64,000 nt of DNA from Telopea speciosissima (GCF_018873765.1 NC_057916.1:24599001-24663000); one strand, 5' to 3'; positions 11,336 to 24,290 are shown, numbered from the stretch's first letter. Numbers and translations are program-made. The notes: a model not told the origin generated them from the sequence alone.

Positions 11336-14043
11336 AAAATCTCATCTTAGTCAGTGATATCTTGTGTGAAAACAAATTTTCTTCCTTTTTCACTTGAGCA
11401 CCATTGGATGAACAATGTGGTCGAATGAAAATTTGGATTTGGAGAAAATAAATTTCATATTTAATAGTATTATGGATGTTAACGAACAAAATTTTATATA
11501 AATATGATCTACACATGATTTGATTATTTTGGATATGGTTATGCTTGTAGTGCATCCAATAATTTTGACATATACATATATACTTATGTAATCTACAATA
11601 TAAAGAATACAAATAAGATTAGAGGATATCCAGTATATATATTTATAGATTTTTAAGATCTATTTGTTTCAATTTATAGAAAGAAAAAAAATCTACATAC
11701 AAACATTATATAATTTACAGTATCATGAATGCATATCTGTTTATAAACATGGACCATACGACAATTTGGACTTGAGCCGAATAAACATATACGGCAAAAG
11801 TATGAAGTTGTATATTTCTACCAAATTGGAATACGGACTATATATTTGCTTCTCTTCACCATCTCTTGCACCTCCGTGCATATCATGGTAGGTAGCGATC
11901 AGAAAATAGCTAGATATTATTAAGTCATAATCAATTTCTTAATAAAATAAGGGGAAAACTTATAAATATCTTTACAGTGTCGGAGTGGGAAGGATTATGC
12001 ATGCCCTTTCACATAATGACCATGGAATGAACACTAGCACTCTCTCTCTTCAATCAATATGTGGGTTTCTACCAAAAGAATTCTTCTCCCCGCTCTCTCA
12101 TTGGTGTGGTTTCCCACAAAAATATATTAAATTATAAAAGGAAAGAACGGGAACTATGGTGCATATTAATCATTAGGATTGCCTACAATTACATTAAAAA
12201 AACAAGTTGCAAATGAACATGAAATAGAGATTGGAAAACCAATTGGAAACAAATTGCATGCGATCATAAAATGGAGCTGGGTGGTTATTATCAAACATTA
12301 AACATCCTAGTAGTCAAATCAAGGGAAAATCTTATTGTGACTATACTATTTTGCCCCTTATCTCATTTCAAAAAGTTATTTAATGGAAGAATAGAAAAGA
12401 ATTTTTTTTAAAAGTGAAATGACGGATTTATCCTCGTTGAAAAACCCTGCATTAAATGTTTTTTAGAATAAGACAATAGGCACAAAAAAACAAAAAGATT
12501 ATAGTTTGTTGGTTCATTATATTGGTGACAAGAAGTTATTTCCCAAAATAAAAAACAAGTGGTTGACGTGCAGTTGGGAAACAAATTTGTTACCTTAATT
12601 GGATCATCAAATTGAGTTAAGGGAGAGGGTTCTGAGCAAGTAGAGAGTACATAGATTTTTTTTTTTTAATCATTTTTTTTAAAAAAAAAATAAAATAAAA
12701 TAATCTATGTGAGGATTCACAGTGTACACCATAGGCTCAGAGAGCCTTTTCCTTTGAGTTTAAAATATAAATCTAGTCTAAGAGTCACGTCACTGATACA
12801 CTTAGAAGGCCCACATCCATTTAAAGTTTTGCAGTCCCCCTTTAGCTATGAAGGAAAACTCGTTCTATAAATTAATATTTGGTGTGGTTTTAATTGGAAC
12901 ACCTTTTTGTCAAAAACTTTGGCTTTTTGTTCTTGATTGTATGGGGTTTGTTAGAGAAGGAGATATGAGAAATTGGTGGCCGAATCTAACACTGGATTCT
13001 TTATAAATCTAGATTGGGGCTTCAATGTATAGCATGGTTGGAAGACTCAAAACCAGGACTTAACAACCTTTGTAGGAGGAAATAATGGCTCAGCTCACCT
13101 ATTTATGCCTAGTCAAGACATTCTTTGCTTAGTATTTTAAATTGTGTATATTATATTATATACTAGTTAAGTTCTCTAAAAAAAATAAAAAAAGATGCGA
13201 AAAGGAATATTAATGAAGAAGGGACAGTTTTCCTTACGCCACGGTGAAGGGGAATCCCTGGACCGTAGCAGCTTTCAAATGGGCGGAAGAGAGTATTGCG
13301 CAATAGTAGGGTGTAGGTTCAATCATTCGTAAATAAGGGGTGTTTTAGTACCCTAGGATGGTGATTGAACCCTTTTAGCATGGTGGAGGAAAACTTTCTC
13401 CTTGAAAATATGAGAAATTAGACAAAAGACAGAGACAAAATGCATTGATTGTGTGAAACAGGCTAAATGTAACCAATTGTGGAAACATATAGTAGCAAAA
13501 CCCAGAGAACAGTCACATAAAAATAAGTAAAGCGGAAGAGATAGATTAAGGAAAAGTGAACTTGATAGAGAATGAAGGGACACAGCATGTGATGACTGAT
13601 GAGGGACGAAAAAGATAGAAACAATATATAACAATCACATAAAAAATAATAATAAAAAAAAAAAGTGATAATTGAACCAAGTAGAGAGTGAAGGGACATA
13701 ATATGAGAAGGACCTCGATCAGTCACAACTCACAAGCCAATATGAATTCTTTAGATAGGATCCTTTGACCTTAGAACCCCCCCCTCCAAGATTTAGATAA
13801 CTGCACATAAAATTTATTTTGGACAATTGATTCACTTGTGATCCTCGTAGGATCATATTTTTACTGAGGTTAGCCCAGCCTTTTTTGGTGGGGTTGTAGG
13901 TACATTCTATTCTTTGGGGGAAGGGGAGGGGAAGATGAGAACCGGGGGTTAGCCCTTTTGTTCTTTCTTTTTACTTTTATTTCTTGTTCCATTTTGATTC
14001 ATTGCTTTTAAGGGTTTCCAATAGTACTAACCTTTCTTGTGAT
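11336..14043. other. gene-less AT-rich stretch
   Basis: No exon with plausible coding content was found. Poly-T/poly-A blocks lie near 12655-12705. A minus-strand low-complexity frame at 13353-13726 is rich in Leu, Ser and Phe and looks like chance. A segment near 13375-13400 (GGTGGAGGAAAACTTTCTCC) resembles one end of the MITE family at 24711 and 37136. Confidence 0.45.
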
Positions 14044-14234
14044 AAGACCCAATTAGGGCATACCCAGTGCACGAGGCTCCCGCCATTGTGAGGTCTGGGA
14101 GGGTCATAATGTACAGAGGCTTAGCCCTGCTTTCACAAAGATGCTGTTTCCAAACTCGAACCCATGACCTATTGATCACAATGGAGCAACATTAACCATT
14201 GCACCAAGGCCCGCCCTCCTGGCAAGACCCAATT
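14044..14234 (-). mobile_element. Au-type SINE with target duplication
   Basis: Read on the minus strand, the element starts GGGCGGGCCTTGGTGCAATGG (tRNA-like A box) and continues with CCATTGTGATC and GGTTCGAGTTTGG (B box). It then runs through AACAGCATCTTTGTGAAAGC, a block around ACATTATGACCCTCCCAGAC, and CTCGTGCACTGGGTA. This is the order of the Au SINE family, which is widespread in angiosperms. The 11-bp direct repeat AAGACCCAATT at 14044-14054 and 14224-14234 brackets it, as expected for LINE-driven retroposition. It lies just beyond the 3' end of the TBL gene. Confidence 0.85.
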
Positions 14235-14895
14235 CTTGCATGTAAATTGGCACAACAGTGAAAAAAAAACACAGTAGAAATAGGTCCATTTTCAAGCAAT
14301 TTTTTAAGAGGGTTGAGTTTCTCTGACTCTTTGCCTCCAGTTTTCCAATCATGTTCAATTGTTAAACCCATCTTATCCAAACATCTGTAAATTAGAAAGT
14401 TGGAATAGTACTATGGAATACGGATCATTTATTGATGGCAATAACCTTTTTAATTATGAGCCAATTGCTTATAGCATCTATGGTTCCTGACCATCCACTT
14501 AGATTAAGCATCTCCAGTAAAAGAAAGAAGAAAAAGCACCAATAAAACTAACCATCTAATCAATGAACATACTCTTTCCATACACAGTTGCAAATATTTC
14601 TCAAAAGATGAGATTCTGAAAATCTTTGAATCAATTGGAAGTTCTGATCTGTATTGATAGATTGGGTATTCATGGCGATTTGTCAATACAAGCATGGGCT
14701 GCATATGAGTTTCAGGATTCTTTCATGTAACCATGGAACCAATTCAAAAGAATCAATTCAATCTTCTTTTTCCTTCTTGCTTTTAAACAATATAAATGTT
14801 ATTTCTCATTGTCAATTTTTCTTACAGATACACTGACTTGAACAATAACAATAAGATTAAGGGCCATTCCTAAGTAAATTCATGGATCAACACAG

Positions 14896-17800
14896 CTAAG
14901 GATAAAAGAGCTTTGCGTATAAGAGCTCATTCCAAGTATCTTGAAGTCCAGGTAAACACCAATGCACACAATCAGCATAGCTTACAGGGTTTGCTAATTG
15001 CTCAGGTGTCAAAGGGCTCCATTGTTTCTTGTAGATGGAAGTATGGGCATCTTTCCTATACTCTGAGAGTTGAGTAATGTTGAGAAATGTAATGGGTACC
15101 TTTGATTTACTAAACACTTCCCCAATCACCCTCATTATTCTCTTGTCTTGTCCAGAACCCCAGTAACTTGGATCTTCAATTGGAGTTGTTTGATTGTAAC
15201 AGCTTCCATTTGGGTCTCCTCCCCAATCAATGCTCCTGCAATACCTCCTTCATTAGGCTCTGTTTGTTCTTCTCTCTCTCTGTCTGTGTTTATGTGTGTT
15301 TGTGTGACAAAAGGAAAGAGCTAATTAACAGGGCAGTGTAATAAAATTAACTTACCTCCCATGGGAAGGCGACATGCTGGTAAAGAAAACTCTGGTCTTC
15401 TGAGGATCCAAATTCTTCTGTGCCCATTTCAACATACTCTTCATTGCCAAGTGATAAGCATCGTCGGTTTCCATCTCAATGATGTCTTTAACTGAATCAT
15501 TGAAAGATCCCCGCCTGTCAAACAGAAGACATGATCAGTGACCTCTACTGATGAAGAGAAGTAAAAGAAGAGAAAGCCACAGTAGAGAGAATAGTTACAG
15601 GATCTTCATTTTCATCCCGGTCATCCACCAAAGATAGGTATTGAATACTACAATATCGGCTCCTTTCCAGAAACGACCATGTTTATTGATGGAACCCCTA
15701 CGAACAATTCTATCTGTCACTCTATGGATGACTGCATCATCTGAATTTGATTCCAGAAGAAACGGAGCCCAGTAGAACTCAATTGTGGCATTGTAGTCCT
15801 ACAAGAATTGAAGAAGAGCTCATCAGTCACACAAATCACCATGATATTTAATTAAAAAAAACAAGTTTTACCACCCCCCCTCCCTCCCTTGATTGATGGG
15901 TTCAGGTGGTGTCCATAGGGTACAGGAATCAGTGGGGTATTAGGACTTTGTACTATAGGGGGCAGAAATTTATGATCCTTGATGGGTGTACTTTTCCTGC
16001 ACGCTGCACCTACGGTGCCTGAAAACTGCATCCTAAAACGAAGTTGCAAAGTACATACTAGGTAAGGTTGTCAATTTAGGACCAAACTGGGACCACACTG
16101 GAACCGACTCACTAAGAACTAGAATTGATCTACCCATTAAGTTATTGGTTTAGTTCTGCATATGAGTTTTGGAATCGTTAATAAACAGGATGGGTCTCCC
16201 AATGGTGCTAGAACCAAAAGATCAATTTGGAATTGACTGGAACCGGAGCCACCAGGGTCCATTTAAAACTTAAATATAATCAAATATTTGAGTATGATGA
16301 TTTGGATTTTGTGTTTTAGATTTATTGATATGTTAGTAATGGAGATTTCCTTTTAACTATTTTAGTTCATATTTTTATTTGTATGCTAATGGATGGATAT
16401 TTGTATGTTTAGGTAAACCTTTTGGAATTTTGGGCAATTTAATAGTGTTGAACTGATTAGGAACCGAAACCGTCACACACATTAATAAATGGTTCTGGAA
16501 ATCAGGTTTGAAACCAATAGATAAACGGGCCACTCTGGTTCTGATCCTAACAGGTCCGGACCCGGGCAGGGCTGGAAATGGATAACCGAAAATCCAAATT
16601 CGATCCGTATCCGTATCCATTTAGGGGCATCCGAATCCGTTTAGAGATATCCGGAAAAAAATCCGAATACTCCGATAAAAATCCGAATCCGAATACTTAA
16701 TTATAAAAAATTAAGCAAATAATGATCTTGAGGGTTTTTGAAGATTCAACAGGTTCTAGAATATGAGGAAAAGAGAATCATGATCTAAAACTATGGATTG
16801 AGAGTAAATTGTATCCACTAGGGGGATGAAGGTTTGGGTTACACAAGGCAGAGGTGTAAACGGGAATTTGATCTGCATCCGAATCCATCCGAATCCGTTT
16901 AGAGGTATCCGTATTCGACCAAGGAATATCCGAATCCGATTACATCCGATCCGTATTTGAGCCGAATCCGATCCGTTTACAGGCCTAGACCAGGCCCCTT
17001 AAAATCAGAACCGATCGGACAGATTTCCACATTAATACTACTACTTTTTTTTTTGGGGGGGGGGGGGGGGGACTCAAGTAATGCAATGCATCAGGAAGAG
17101 TCTCTTGTTACCTTAGCTCTGAAGACTGTAAGTGAGTCGAAGGTTTCCATGGATTTGGCATGCTCAGGGATGATCCGGTGGAGCAGACAGACCATGGAGA
17201 CATACTGACCCCTGTTCAGACTGTCGCCAACAAACATCATCCTCTTCCCTCGTAGTTTCTCCAGCATAAATGTTGCATTGAAGCTGCATGTTTTTTAATA
17301 ATTAGACACAGCAACTAAAACATAAAAAGCATGCATTTGTACAATTCTACTTATTAAAAGATATAATATATGTAATAGTAAGAACATGAGAATTCAATTA
17401 AACCAAGGATTTGACAATCCCACATAAAAGGGAAAAAAAACAACAACAAAACATACCAGGTTGAATGTTTGATATTAACTTAGGTGCCTGTTTGATCGGA
17501 CTAAACTAAAATGGGTAAAAAAGGCTAATCCAAGTTGAATTAGACTGGTGGGCAGTGGAACAGATGTGCCTAAGTGGGCTAGGTATTGGCTGACCTATTA
17601 TAAGCCCATGGATCGGGTGAATACCATGTCCAACCAAGAGTCAATTCAGGTAAAATTTTGCTGAACCCTTGGCGGGTTTGGGTCTCAAAAGGCAGGTTTG
17701 ATTTAAGAGACGATAGCATTTATTTTTCTTCTTCAGGATCACTGGTTGGAAGTCCAGGTTATGCAAGGTAGAAATGTAAGGGAACCACATGTTGACCGTT

Positions 17801-20038
17801 TTGAGCCAGGACCTGGCCTAACTCCAACTACTAAATAACTGGGCTGGGATTGGACCATCAGCAAAATTTTATTACATAAATCTATCAAATTTGAGCTAGG
17901 CTCAGCCCATATTTGGTGGTAATGGGAACTATGAAATGTATAAATACAGTACATTTATGGGAACTATTCACATTTATATAGTGATGATAGGGTAGCACTG
18001 ACTTATTCTTTTATCCAAATTAGATGACGAGGAATGATATTCATATAATTCTTCATTTTCCATTACTTACTTTTCTTATCCCATTTCTTCATTTTTTAAT
18101 CTTCATTCCTCTTACATTGTTTTTAAAAGGATCCATGTAGCCGACCCTATTTAGTTGGGATAATGCTAAGTTGAGTTGTTAAGAAACACGTAATCTGGGT
18201 TATTTCTGTAAGGCTCGTTATATGGGAAATGAAAGGGAAGGGAAGAAAAAAAGGAATTTTTGTAATCATTACCCCAACATAATTATCTTATCTTATAAGG
18301 TAAAAAATTAAAGTAGCTTATACAATAGGGGAAAGTTTTCATACACGGCTGTGTAAGCCGTGTATGTGAGAGGGTGGGAGTTTCAAGGCATTAATTAATG
18401 GGTGGGGGTTTATGACTTTTTCAACTCTTTGTGAGAGGCGACATGACCGTTCATGCTTATACGGCCGTGTATGAAAACTTTCCCCTTTTTCAAAATCTGA
18501 AAATGTTTGGTTTTTTTTCTTGATGAGTCGAGGTTTTCTGTTTGGGAGGCTAACACGGCACCTTATCGATTCAATCAATGAGGGTAAATAGGTCATTTCA
18601 TGAAGAAAGGAAAGAGCTACCTATTGCCGGCCAAAAACCTTGGGACCAAGTGGAGCCACTTGTAAAGGGCTACTTAGCGTCAATGTGAGAACTTTTGAGG
18701 ATAGGTATAAGGGTTAAATTGGGTCAACTTAGTATGGGATAGTAGGTTAAAGGTGATCAAGTATCTAACATGAGACCTTTCAAATATTGTATAGGAGGAA
18801 GTTTTCATACACGGCCGCGTAAGCATGCTCGATCGTGTCCCCACTCACAAAGAGTTGGAAAAGTCATAAACCCCCACCCATTAATTAATGCCTTGAAACT
18901 CCCACCCTCTCACATACACGGCTGACATGTATGAAAACTTTCCCCTTTGAAAAAATTGTTAGCTTCGTTCTTCCCAAAATTCTAATTTCTAGGTTTCATA
19001 CCAAATTCAAACTTTTTTTCTCCAGCCGTTTCTAAATTTCTCCGAATCGGGTTCTTAAACCTACCTTGGGCAGATTGTTGCTTTATACAGTTCACCGACT
19101 AGAAAAGCATCTGGAGACTGGAAGTTTCCCTTTTTTGGGACTCCACGACGACTCAATAGTCAAATCTCAATGACATCTGTACGCAATGCGACTCCATATT
19201 AACATACGCCGAGAGAACCGTCGGTCCAATGATGGGAAGGGAAACCGCATCTTTCCTAAACGAATCCCTACATCCCACCTGATAGGACCCCCTTAAACTA
19301 ATACTCACCCTTCGATCATCTCCGGCGTTCTCCACTCCTAAACTGGATCGATCCCGGTACGGCTACTTCGATTCCGAACATCCAAACGGAATCGTAGAAA
19401 AGAGGGGACAACGAAAACGGAAACGGAAATTGCAGAAAGCTTTAAAAGACTAAAATCTAACCTGGGAAGGGAACAACCATGAGGCTGCCATCTCCGGTGC
19501 TGGTACTCTTTCTCAGGCCTCCCGTGTTCTTGACAGGTTAACTGTGGCTGTATGTACGGACATTCCCATTCCTCATACATCGGCCGATTGGACTCATCAC
19601 GAACCCATCTCCCATTAAATACATCGCATTTCTCTTCTTCTTCTTCTTCTTCTTCTTTCCGGTCTCCTTCTCTCCCCTCGCTGCTGATCTTTCCCACCGC
19701 AAACGGCAATCTCTGAGCATCATTCTCTAGCTAGCCCAGCAAAGAAAAAATTAGATTCAGAAACACACACAACACAGCATCACATCACTGATCAATCACT
19801 ACCACCCAAAAATTAAAAATAGATTGATTCAACAATTTAACTCACCTGTTCTCGATTTCTTCTGCCGTTCTGAGTTTGGCCGGAGATCGTTAGTGGGTCG
19901 TTTGAGAAGGCAACCCAAGTCTTGGCCGTAGATGATGGCGACGAAGACGATGAAAGCTAGTAAAGTAAAGACAAAGGGTGAAACACGAGTCTTCCTAAGA
20001 GGAGACGATGATGAATAGGTGGAGAAAGACTTTTTCAT
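14896..20038 (-). CDS. TBL-family protein, probable xylan O-acetyltransferase
   Basis: Six exons: 20038-19846, 19726-19462, 17283-17112, 15798-15599, 15514-15356 and 15235-14896. All have GT/AG introns and phases that join into 442 codons ending in TAG. The product looks like a type II Golgi protein: basic N-terminus, one membrane span at about residues 20-38, and an acidic linker with eight consecutive Glu (about 89-96). A PMR5N-type cysteine-rich domain follows (from Cys98, with [18 protein letters not shown]). Then comes the SGNH-like GDS motif (Gly172-Asp-Ser174 in [10 protein letters not shown]) and the C-terminal DCVHWCLPG block with catalytic Asp418 and His421. In the family, TBL proteins move acetyl groups onto xylan or other wall polymers. 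The domain wording is closest to the TBL33-35 group by my recollection. Introns 2 and 3 hold MITEs. Confidence 0.92.
16567..16987. mobile_element. hAT-like MITE in TBL intron 3
   Basis: The element starts CAGGGCTGGAAATGGATAACCG and ends ATCCGTTTACAGGCCTA. Many ATCCGAATCC/GGATACGGAT words make its two ends inverted copies of one another. The middle (AAAAATTAAG, GGGTTTTTGAAGATTCAAC, GTGTAACCCAAACC complement) matches, in reverse orientation, the element at 37219-37648. The flanks GACCCGGG and GACCAGGC form an imperfect 8-bp duplication, the length made by hAT transposases. It sits between TBL exons 3 and 4. Confidence 0.6.
18328..18485. mobile_element. MITE with GGGGAAAGTTTTCATACACGG ends, copy A
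   Basis: A 158-bp element begins GGGGAAAGTTTTCATACACGG and ends in the inverted form CCGTGTATGAAAACTTTCCCC. It lies in TBL intron 2. The interior includes GGTGGGAGTTTCAAGGC, ATTAATTAATGGGTGGGGG and CAACTCTTTGTGAG. The same interior occurs in reverse order in copy B, 310 bp away. Confidence 0.8.
18794..18945. mobile_element. MITE with GGGGAAAGTTTTCATACACGG ends, copy B (opposite orientation)
   Basis: This copy starts GGAGGAAGTTTTCATACACGG and ends TGTATGAAAACTTTCCCC. Its interior is the reverse complement of copy A (CTCACAAAGAGTTGG, then CCCCCACCCATTAATTAATG, then GCCTTGAAACTCCCACC). With copy A it forms a large inverted pair inside TBL intron 2. Confidence 0.8.
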
Positions 20039-20110
20039 CTCTCTCTATCTCTCTCTTCTCTCTCTCTCTGTGTGAGAGCCCATATATGTGTCTCTGCTTA
20101 TTTATGACTT
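20039..20110 (-). promoter_or_regulatory. GA-rich leader and TATA-like box of the TBL gene
   Basis: Directly upstream of the chosen ATG (minus strand) lies a nearly pure GA tract, typical of plant 5' leaders. Further upstream are CATATATGG (about 20080-20088) and ATAAATAA (about 20098-20106), either of which could be the TATA box. The start site itself cannot be read from sequence. Confidence 0.4.
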
Positions 20111-22639
20111 ATCGAAAACTCACTCGGGTTGTGTAAATCTATTATTAATTACATAACAGTGAGTGTGGTACTCTGATGTAGTGGTTCTATAGGTCTATGT
20201 TTTCAATGTGTCAAGAGGGCCAACTGCCTTTGGATTGGAATCTTCTTTGATTAGATCTAAGAAGATTATATCATATTGATGCTGAAAGGGACAGAAAAAG
20301 AGAATAAAGAGGGGAAATGAATTGGGTTGGAAGGTATGATGATGATGATTGAGGCTATTTTGTTGCTTAGGTTGGAAGATTAATCAGACAATGAGATGGC
20401 AAATTATGTTTCTTCTTCTTTCAAAATTAAAAGATTAAAAGGACAGGTAAAGGTTTGGTCACCCTGTTTGTCTTTTAGGTTAAGGAGAGAAAAAAAGAGA
20501 AATGATTGGTATTAGGTGTTAGCTCTCAGATTTGATTAAGCTATGAGATCAAATAAATAAATAAAAAAAAGGTTTAAATATTGTAGAAGTGAAGAAAGAG
20601 AGTTGGTAGTGTTTGGTGAGATTTCAATTTCAATGAGCTGGGAGTATCTATTTATCTATGTACTCTCAGTCTCTCACATAAATGAAACTTAACTATTGAA
20701 ACTTTTAAGTATTGTGAACTCCCTTCCATGATGGGGGTGGTGGGTAAGTGGTGCTAAATATTTTTATTTTTTTGTTTGGTATTATTTTTTTATTTTATTT
20801 ATAACACTATCTCCTCTATAAGTAGAACATGTAATCTTCTTTTGATTGTTTAATAATTTTTTTAATTATTTGAAAATGAATTTATTATTATTTATTTATT
20901 TGGTATCATTTTTTGTTTATGTTATTTTATTTATGAGACTTTCTGAACGACACACCTCTGTAAGTTTTATTCCCAATAGTTCTTTAAATATGTCAATGGT
21001 AAAAAAGGATTTTTACTATTATGCTACTATCAAGAGTTGTAATTGTCTAACACGTTTTTGAGTTACCGTGTGAAAATACATAATTTTATCCTCATTTATC
21101 GGGCAATGTTCTTGTTCCCTAATTTGAAAATTTATTTTTTTACTACTAACTTGAAGAACTTTTAAGAATAAGACAAGAGACGATTAAAAGGAAATTGTAA
21201 CTTCTAAGTTCATCACTTTGGTGACAATAAGAACCATCCTTTTATTATATGCTTAGGAAAAATTTCTCCCACAATCCACCATTGTTGTTTTGTATGGGTA
21301 TTTATTTTTGCCTCTTTGGTTTTATTGTTGCCTTGTTAGACTGACCATTGGATTGTCAATCGTACCACCTTGCATTATCCATATGTAAGATTAGGCTCTT
21401 TACATCTTCTCAAAAAAAAACAAATAAACTAAAAAAAAAAACAAAAAAAAAATCTTGTTAAGCATATGCTCCACCATATGTTAAATTAAATATTAAAAAT
21501 TATTTTTCTACATTTTTTCAAAGTTTTATATTACTTTGTGGAGTGCTTCATTTAAATTGAAAGTTACTAGATGAATAGATGGCAATATAGACCATCACTA
21601 AACATAGCATACAATAATTTTCGCGTAAAACCTCCTTATATGAATTTGGATATTGATATGTCTTCTCCAAATTATCTTTCAATCATAGTTTAACATTATA
21701 GATAATTAATTAATTTTTATCTTAACGTTTGCAATGTTCATATTCATTATTTTCATGAGTTAAAATTTATTATAAATTTTTTTTTATTATTGCGAATCAT
21801 TTTTTTTATCTTCGGCCTTGCCATCCATAGTATAGCTATTGCAACCATTGAAGTAGTTATTGGACTAGTCTTTTGTCGATCCGTTGTAATAGAAAAACAA
21901 AAAAACACTCATATCAATCAAATTTTTTCAAATTAATATGAAATTAAGTCCGCAATTCATTACAAGCTTGTCCTGGGGCTGTAATCTTCATTGACTATGA
22001 TAATTAATCAGATATTATTGGTGTAAATTCAAAATTGAATGCTGATCATATAAAATACACATTTGATGATGAATCGAATTTGGTTAGCATGATTGGATAG
22101 GATTCAGATATTGACTTATTCATTTTATGTTGATAGGAAATAGAACCTGATTGGCATCTCCTTCCATCTTTCATGCAATTTCTCTAAGAGAATCTAGATA
22201 GCAAGACCGTTAGGGTTAAAGGCAGAGCACCTCCAGGATCATTTTTTCATCATCTTGAGACTTTGATATTAATTCATCTTTTTCAAAGCATGATAAATTA
22301 ATGGGTAAAAGTTGTGCACGACACCAACATCAACTCAAAATGAAATTGTACACCCCCTCACATATCACTGTTCATGTAAGGGGATGATATGTCATAAATG
22401 TCCCTCTCCCTTTTGTCAAATTCCAAAGGGGGGTTCCCTTGTTGGCCCGAAACTGCACTCGAGCACTATAGGGACTCCTCTCCCTAAAGTAATTATCCTA
22501 TCTGTAGTAGCGGTTACCTTCTAGTTTATTTGGTTGTCTAGGAACTATTGTCTTTTCTAGAATTAGGACTCAAACCTGTTAGCACTGTTGCATAATATTT
22601 CTAGATGGGTTCCACATTTATAGATCCCCAAGCCTACCA
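20111..22639. other. intergenic AT-rich stretch
   Basis: Region between the TBL promoter and the LINE remnant. It is strongly AT-rich with many T and A runs. No exon, RNA gene or bounded repeat could be supported. Short open frames here (for example 20846-21061) encode Phe/Leu/Tyr-rich chance peptides. Confidence 0.45.
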
Positions 22640-22985
22640 TTTTGATACATGGGATTTTTAACCCTACAATGTTGTCTCATAAGGACTATCAAAGTTTACG
22701 TATTTGGGATCATCCTATTATGCTTAATGACGGCAATTTCAATCCCTCTTTATGTGAGGCAAGGTGGGCTTTAGTTATTTTTTTCAATCAACAGTTTATT
22801 GTGGTTTTTGTGGATGATGGTATCACGGGAACTGCTAAGAAAGCAAAAATAAGAGGATTGCAACAAGGACTATAAGGTGCATTAGAGTTGGGATGGAAAG
22901 AAGAAGCTTAGACGGATTGCAAGGAGCTTGTTGACCACATCAGTAAGGGGCCAAAATCGGAATAGCCATGGAATTTATTTTCATT
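22640..22985 (+). pseudogene. LINE-type RNase H domain remnant
   Basis: In one forward frame the text runs FVDDGITGTAKKAKIRGLQQGL, a stop, GALELGWKEEA, a stop, then TDCKELVDHISKGPKS. This order (an acidic FVDDG strand, an A-K-A-x-x-GL helix, LGW, E/TDC-ELV) is that of the RNase H-like domain at the C-terminal end of plant LINE or related ORF2 proteins. At least three in-frame stops show that it is dead. The flanking DNA has no clear reverse transcriptase part. Confidence 0.45.
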
Positions 22986-23619
22986 GTTGTATTATTGATT
23001 TAATTAAAATTGTTGGGTATGTAATATTATTTAAAAAGAATAGGTTGGTAGTATCGAAAGTCTATCACCGACTGTTACGAGAAGGAGGAGATTTGTGGAC
23101 AATCTAGACTCCTATTTTCTTTGCATTTAAAAAAAAATATGAGAAATAGATTTTGGACCGAGTTTTCCTTAAGCTATTGTGAGTGAATGAGATTTGTTGG
23201 ACAATCTGGACTCTTCTCTTTTCTTATTTTTTTTGCATTAAAAAAAATATGAAAAATCAGGTTTTGAACCGAGTTTTCCTCAAGTCATGGTAATGGGAAT
23301 CCATTCACCTGAGGGCTTCAGATGCACAAAAGAGTATCAAGAGGATATTTTGAAAAAACATACTAAAACCCTCTAGGGATTCGTAAAACTTAGGATGATA
23401 TGGTGAACCTTCACTACCTGGTGAAGGAAAACTCGAGAGTGCTGTAAGATCAATACTACCCCCACATTGTGTTGTCCACATAAGTCTACAAAATTAGTTA
23501 GATTGCTTTTGTCGCCAAAGCATAAGGTTTATATTGTCCCCACACCCCCCAATTACCCTAAACAATATGTTTACCAAGGTTGGTGAGCTTTGTAAAGAGT
23601 TGCTTCAACGATAAATAAT
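22986..23619. other. intergenic stretch with direct duplicate
   Basis: No gene seen. Two related segments (about 23085-23165 and 23195-23280) repeat ATTTGTGGACAATCTAGACTC / ATTTGTTGGACAATCTGGACTC-like text and TTTTGGACCGAGTTTTCCT / TTTTGAACCGAGTTTTCCT-like text, so there is a local tandem duplication. The GAGTTTTCCT words also match the ends of the MITE family at 24711 and 37136. Confidence 0.45.
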
Positions 23620-23950
23620 GGGTAAAATACACGTACCCACCTATAACGCACCCAATATTCCTCATACCCCCCTAAGGTTTTGACAAGTCCACGTGCACCC
23701 CCTGCAAATTCCATGTACCACCCCTACTTTACCCCCCTAAAGCCATTTAAGTCCACATCAGGCGTTAAATGCTAAACAATGACCAAACTACCCTTTCTTC
23801 TATCTTTTCTAAAATTTGAAAAGACCTAATTGCACTGACCTATTTGCTAAAATTTGAAAAGATCAAAATGCCCTCATCTTCCCCAAATCATCATCTTCTT
23901 TTACAATGTAGATACCCAATACTACCACCACCACCACCACCACTGCCACC
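23620..23950. repeat. solo terminal repeat of the Pack-MULE-like family
   Basis: The segment starts GGGTAAAATACACGTACCC and keeps the order of the left terminal repeat at 25692: CCCAATATTCCTC-TACCCCCCTAAG, GACAAGTCCACGTG, CCCTACTTTACCCCCC, AAAGCCATTTAAGTCCA, CTTCTATCTTTTCTAAA, AAAATGCCCTCATCTTCCCC. It runs into a CAC-trinucleotide block. No inverted partner follows before 25.6 kb. The DNA after it (23950-24290) is proline-codon and pyrimidine rich and may be another captured or degraded insert. Confidence 0.65.
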
Positions 23951-24290
23951 CACCATTAACACCATCACCACCGCCTTTAGCATCGACCAAATCAGAGTGT
24001 CGACGGTCTGAATGTTACTGGCGAAGGATTGCCGTGCTCCAGCGACTGCGATGCTAACGTCAGATGCCCGTGAAAGTGGACGGTGATCATGAATCAAGGG
24101 ATAGGGGTCATGGCTATGCTCCATGCTCCGACGACTTCTATTTTTTCTACCTCACTTTTCTGCACCATTGTAATTTTTCCCCTACTCCCTATTCCCCTTT
24201 GTCCCCTTCTTCTCCGTCTCCTTTACCCACTCCCCCATCCAGTAACCCCCTACCCATCTCATTGATCAAAATTAGACTCAAATTAATATA

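Noticed and set aside
19538..19723. Poly-lysine open frame overlapping TBL exon 2
   Set aside because: It is the shifted reading of the Glu-coding repeat. The TBL frame carries the conserved PMR5N text and joins correctly with its neighbours.
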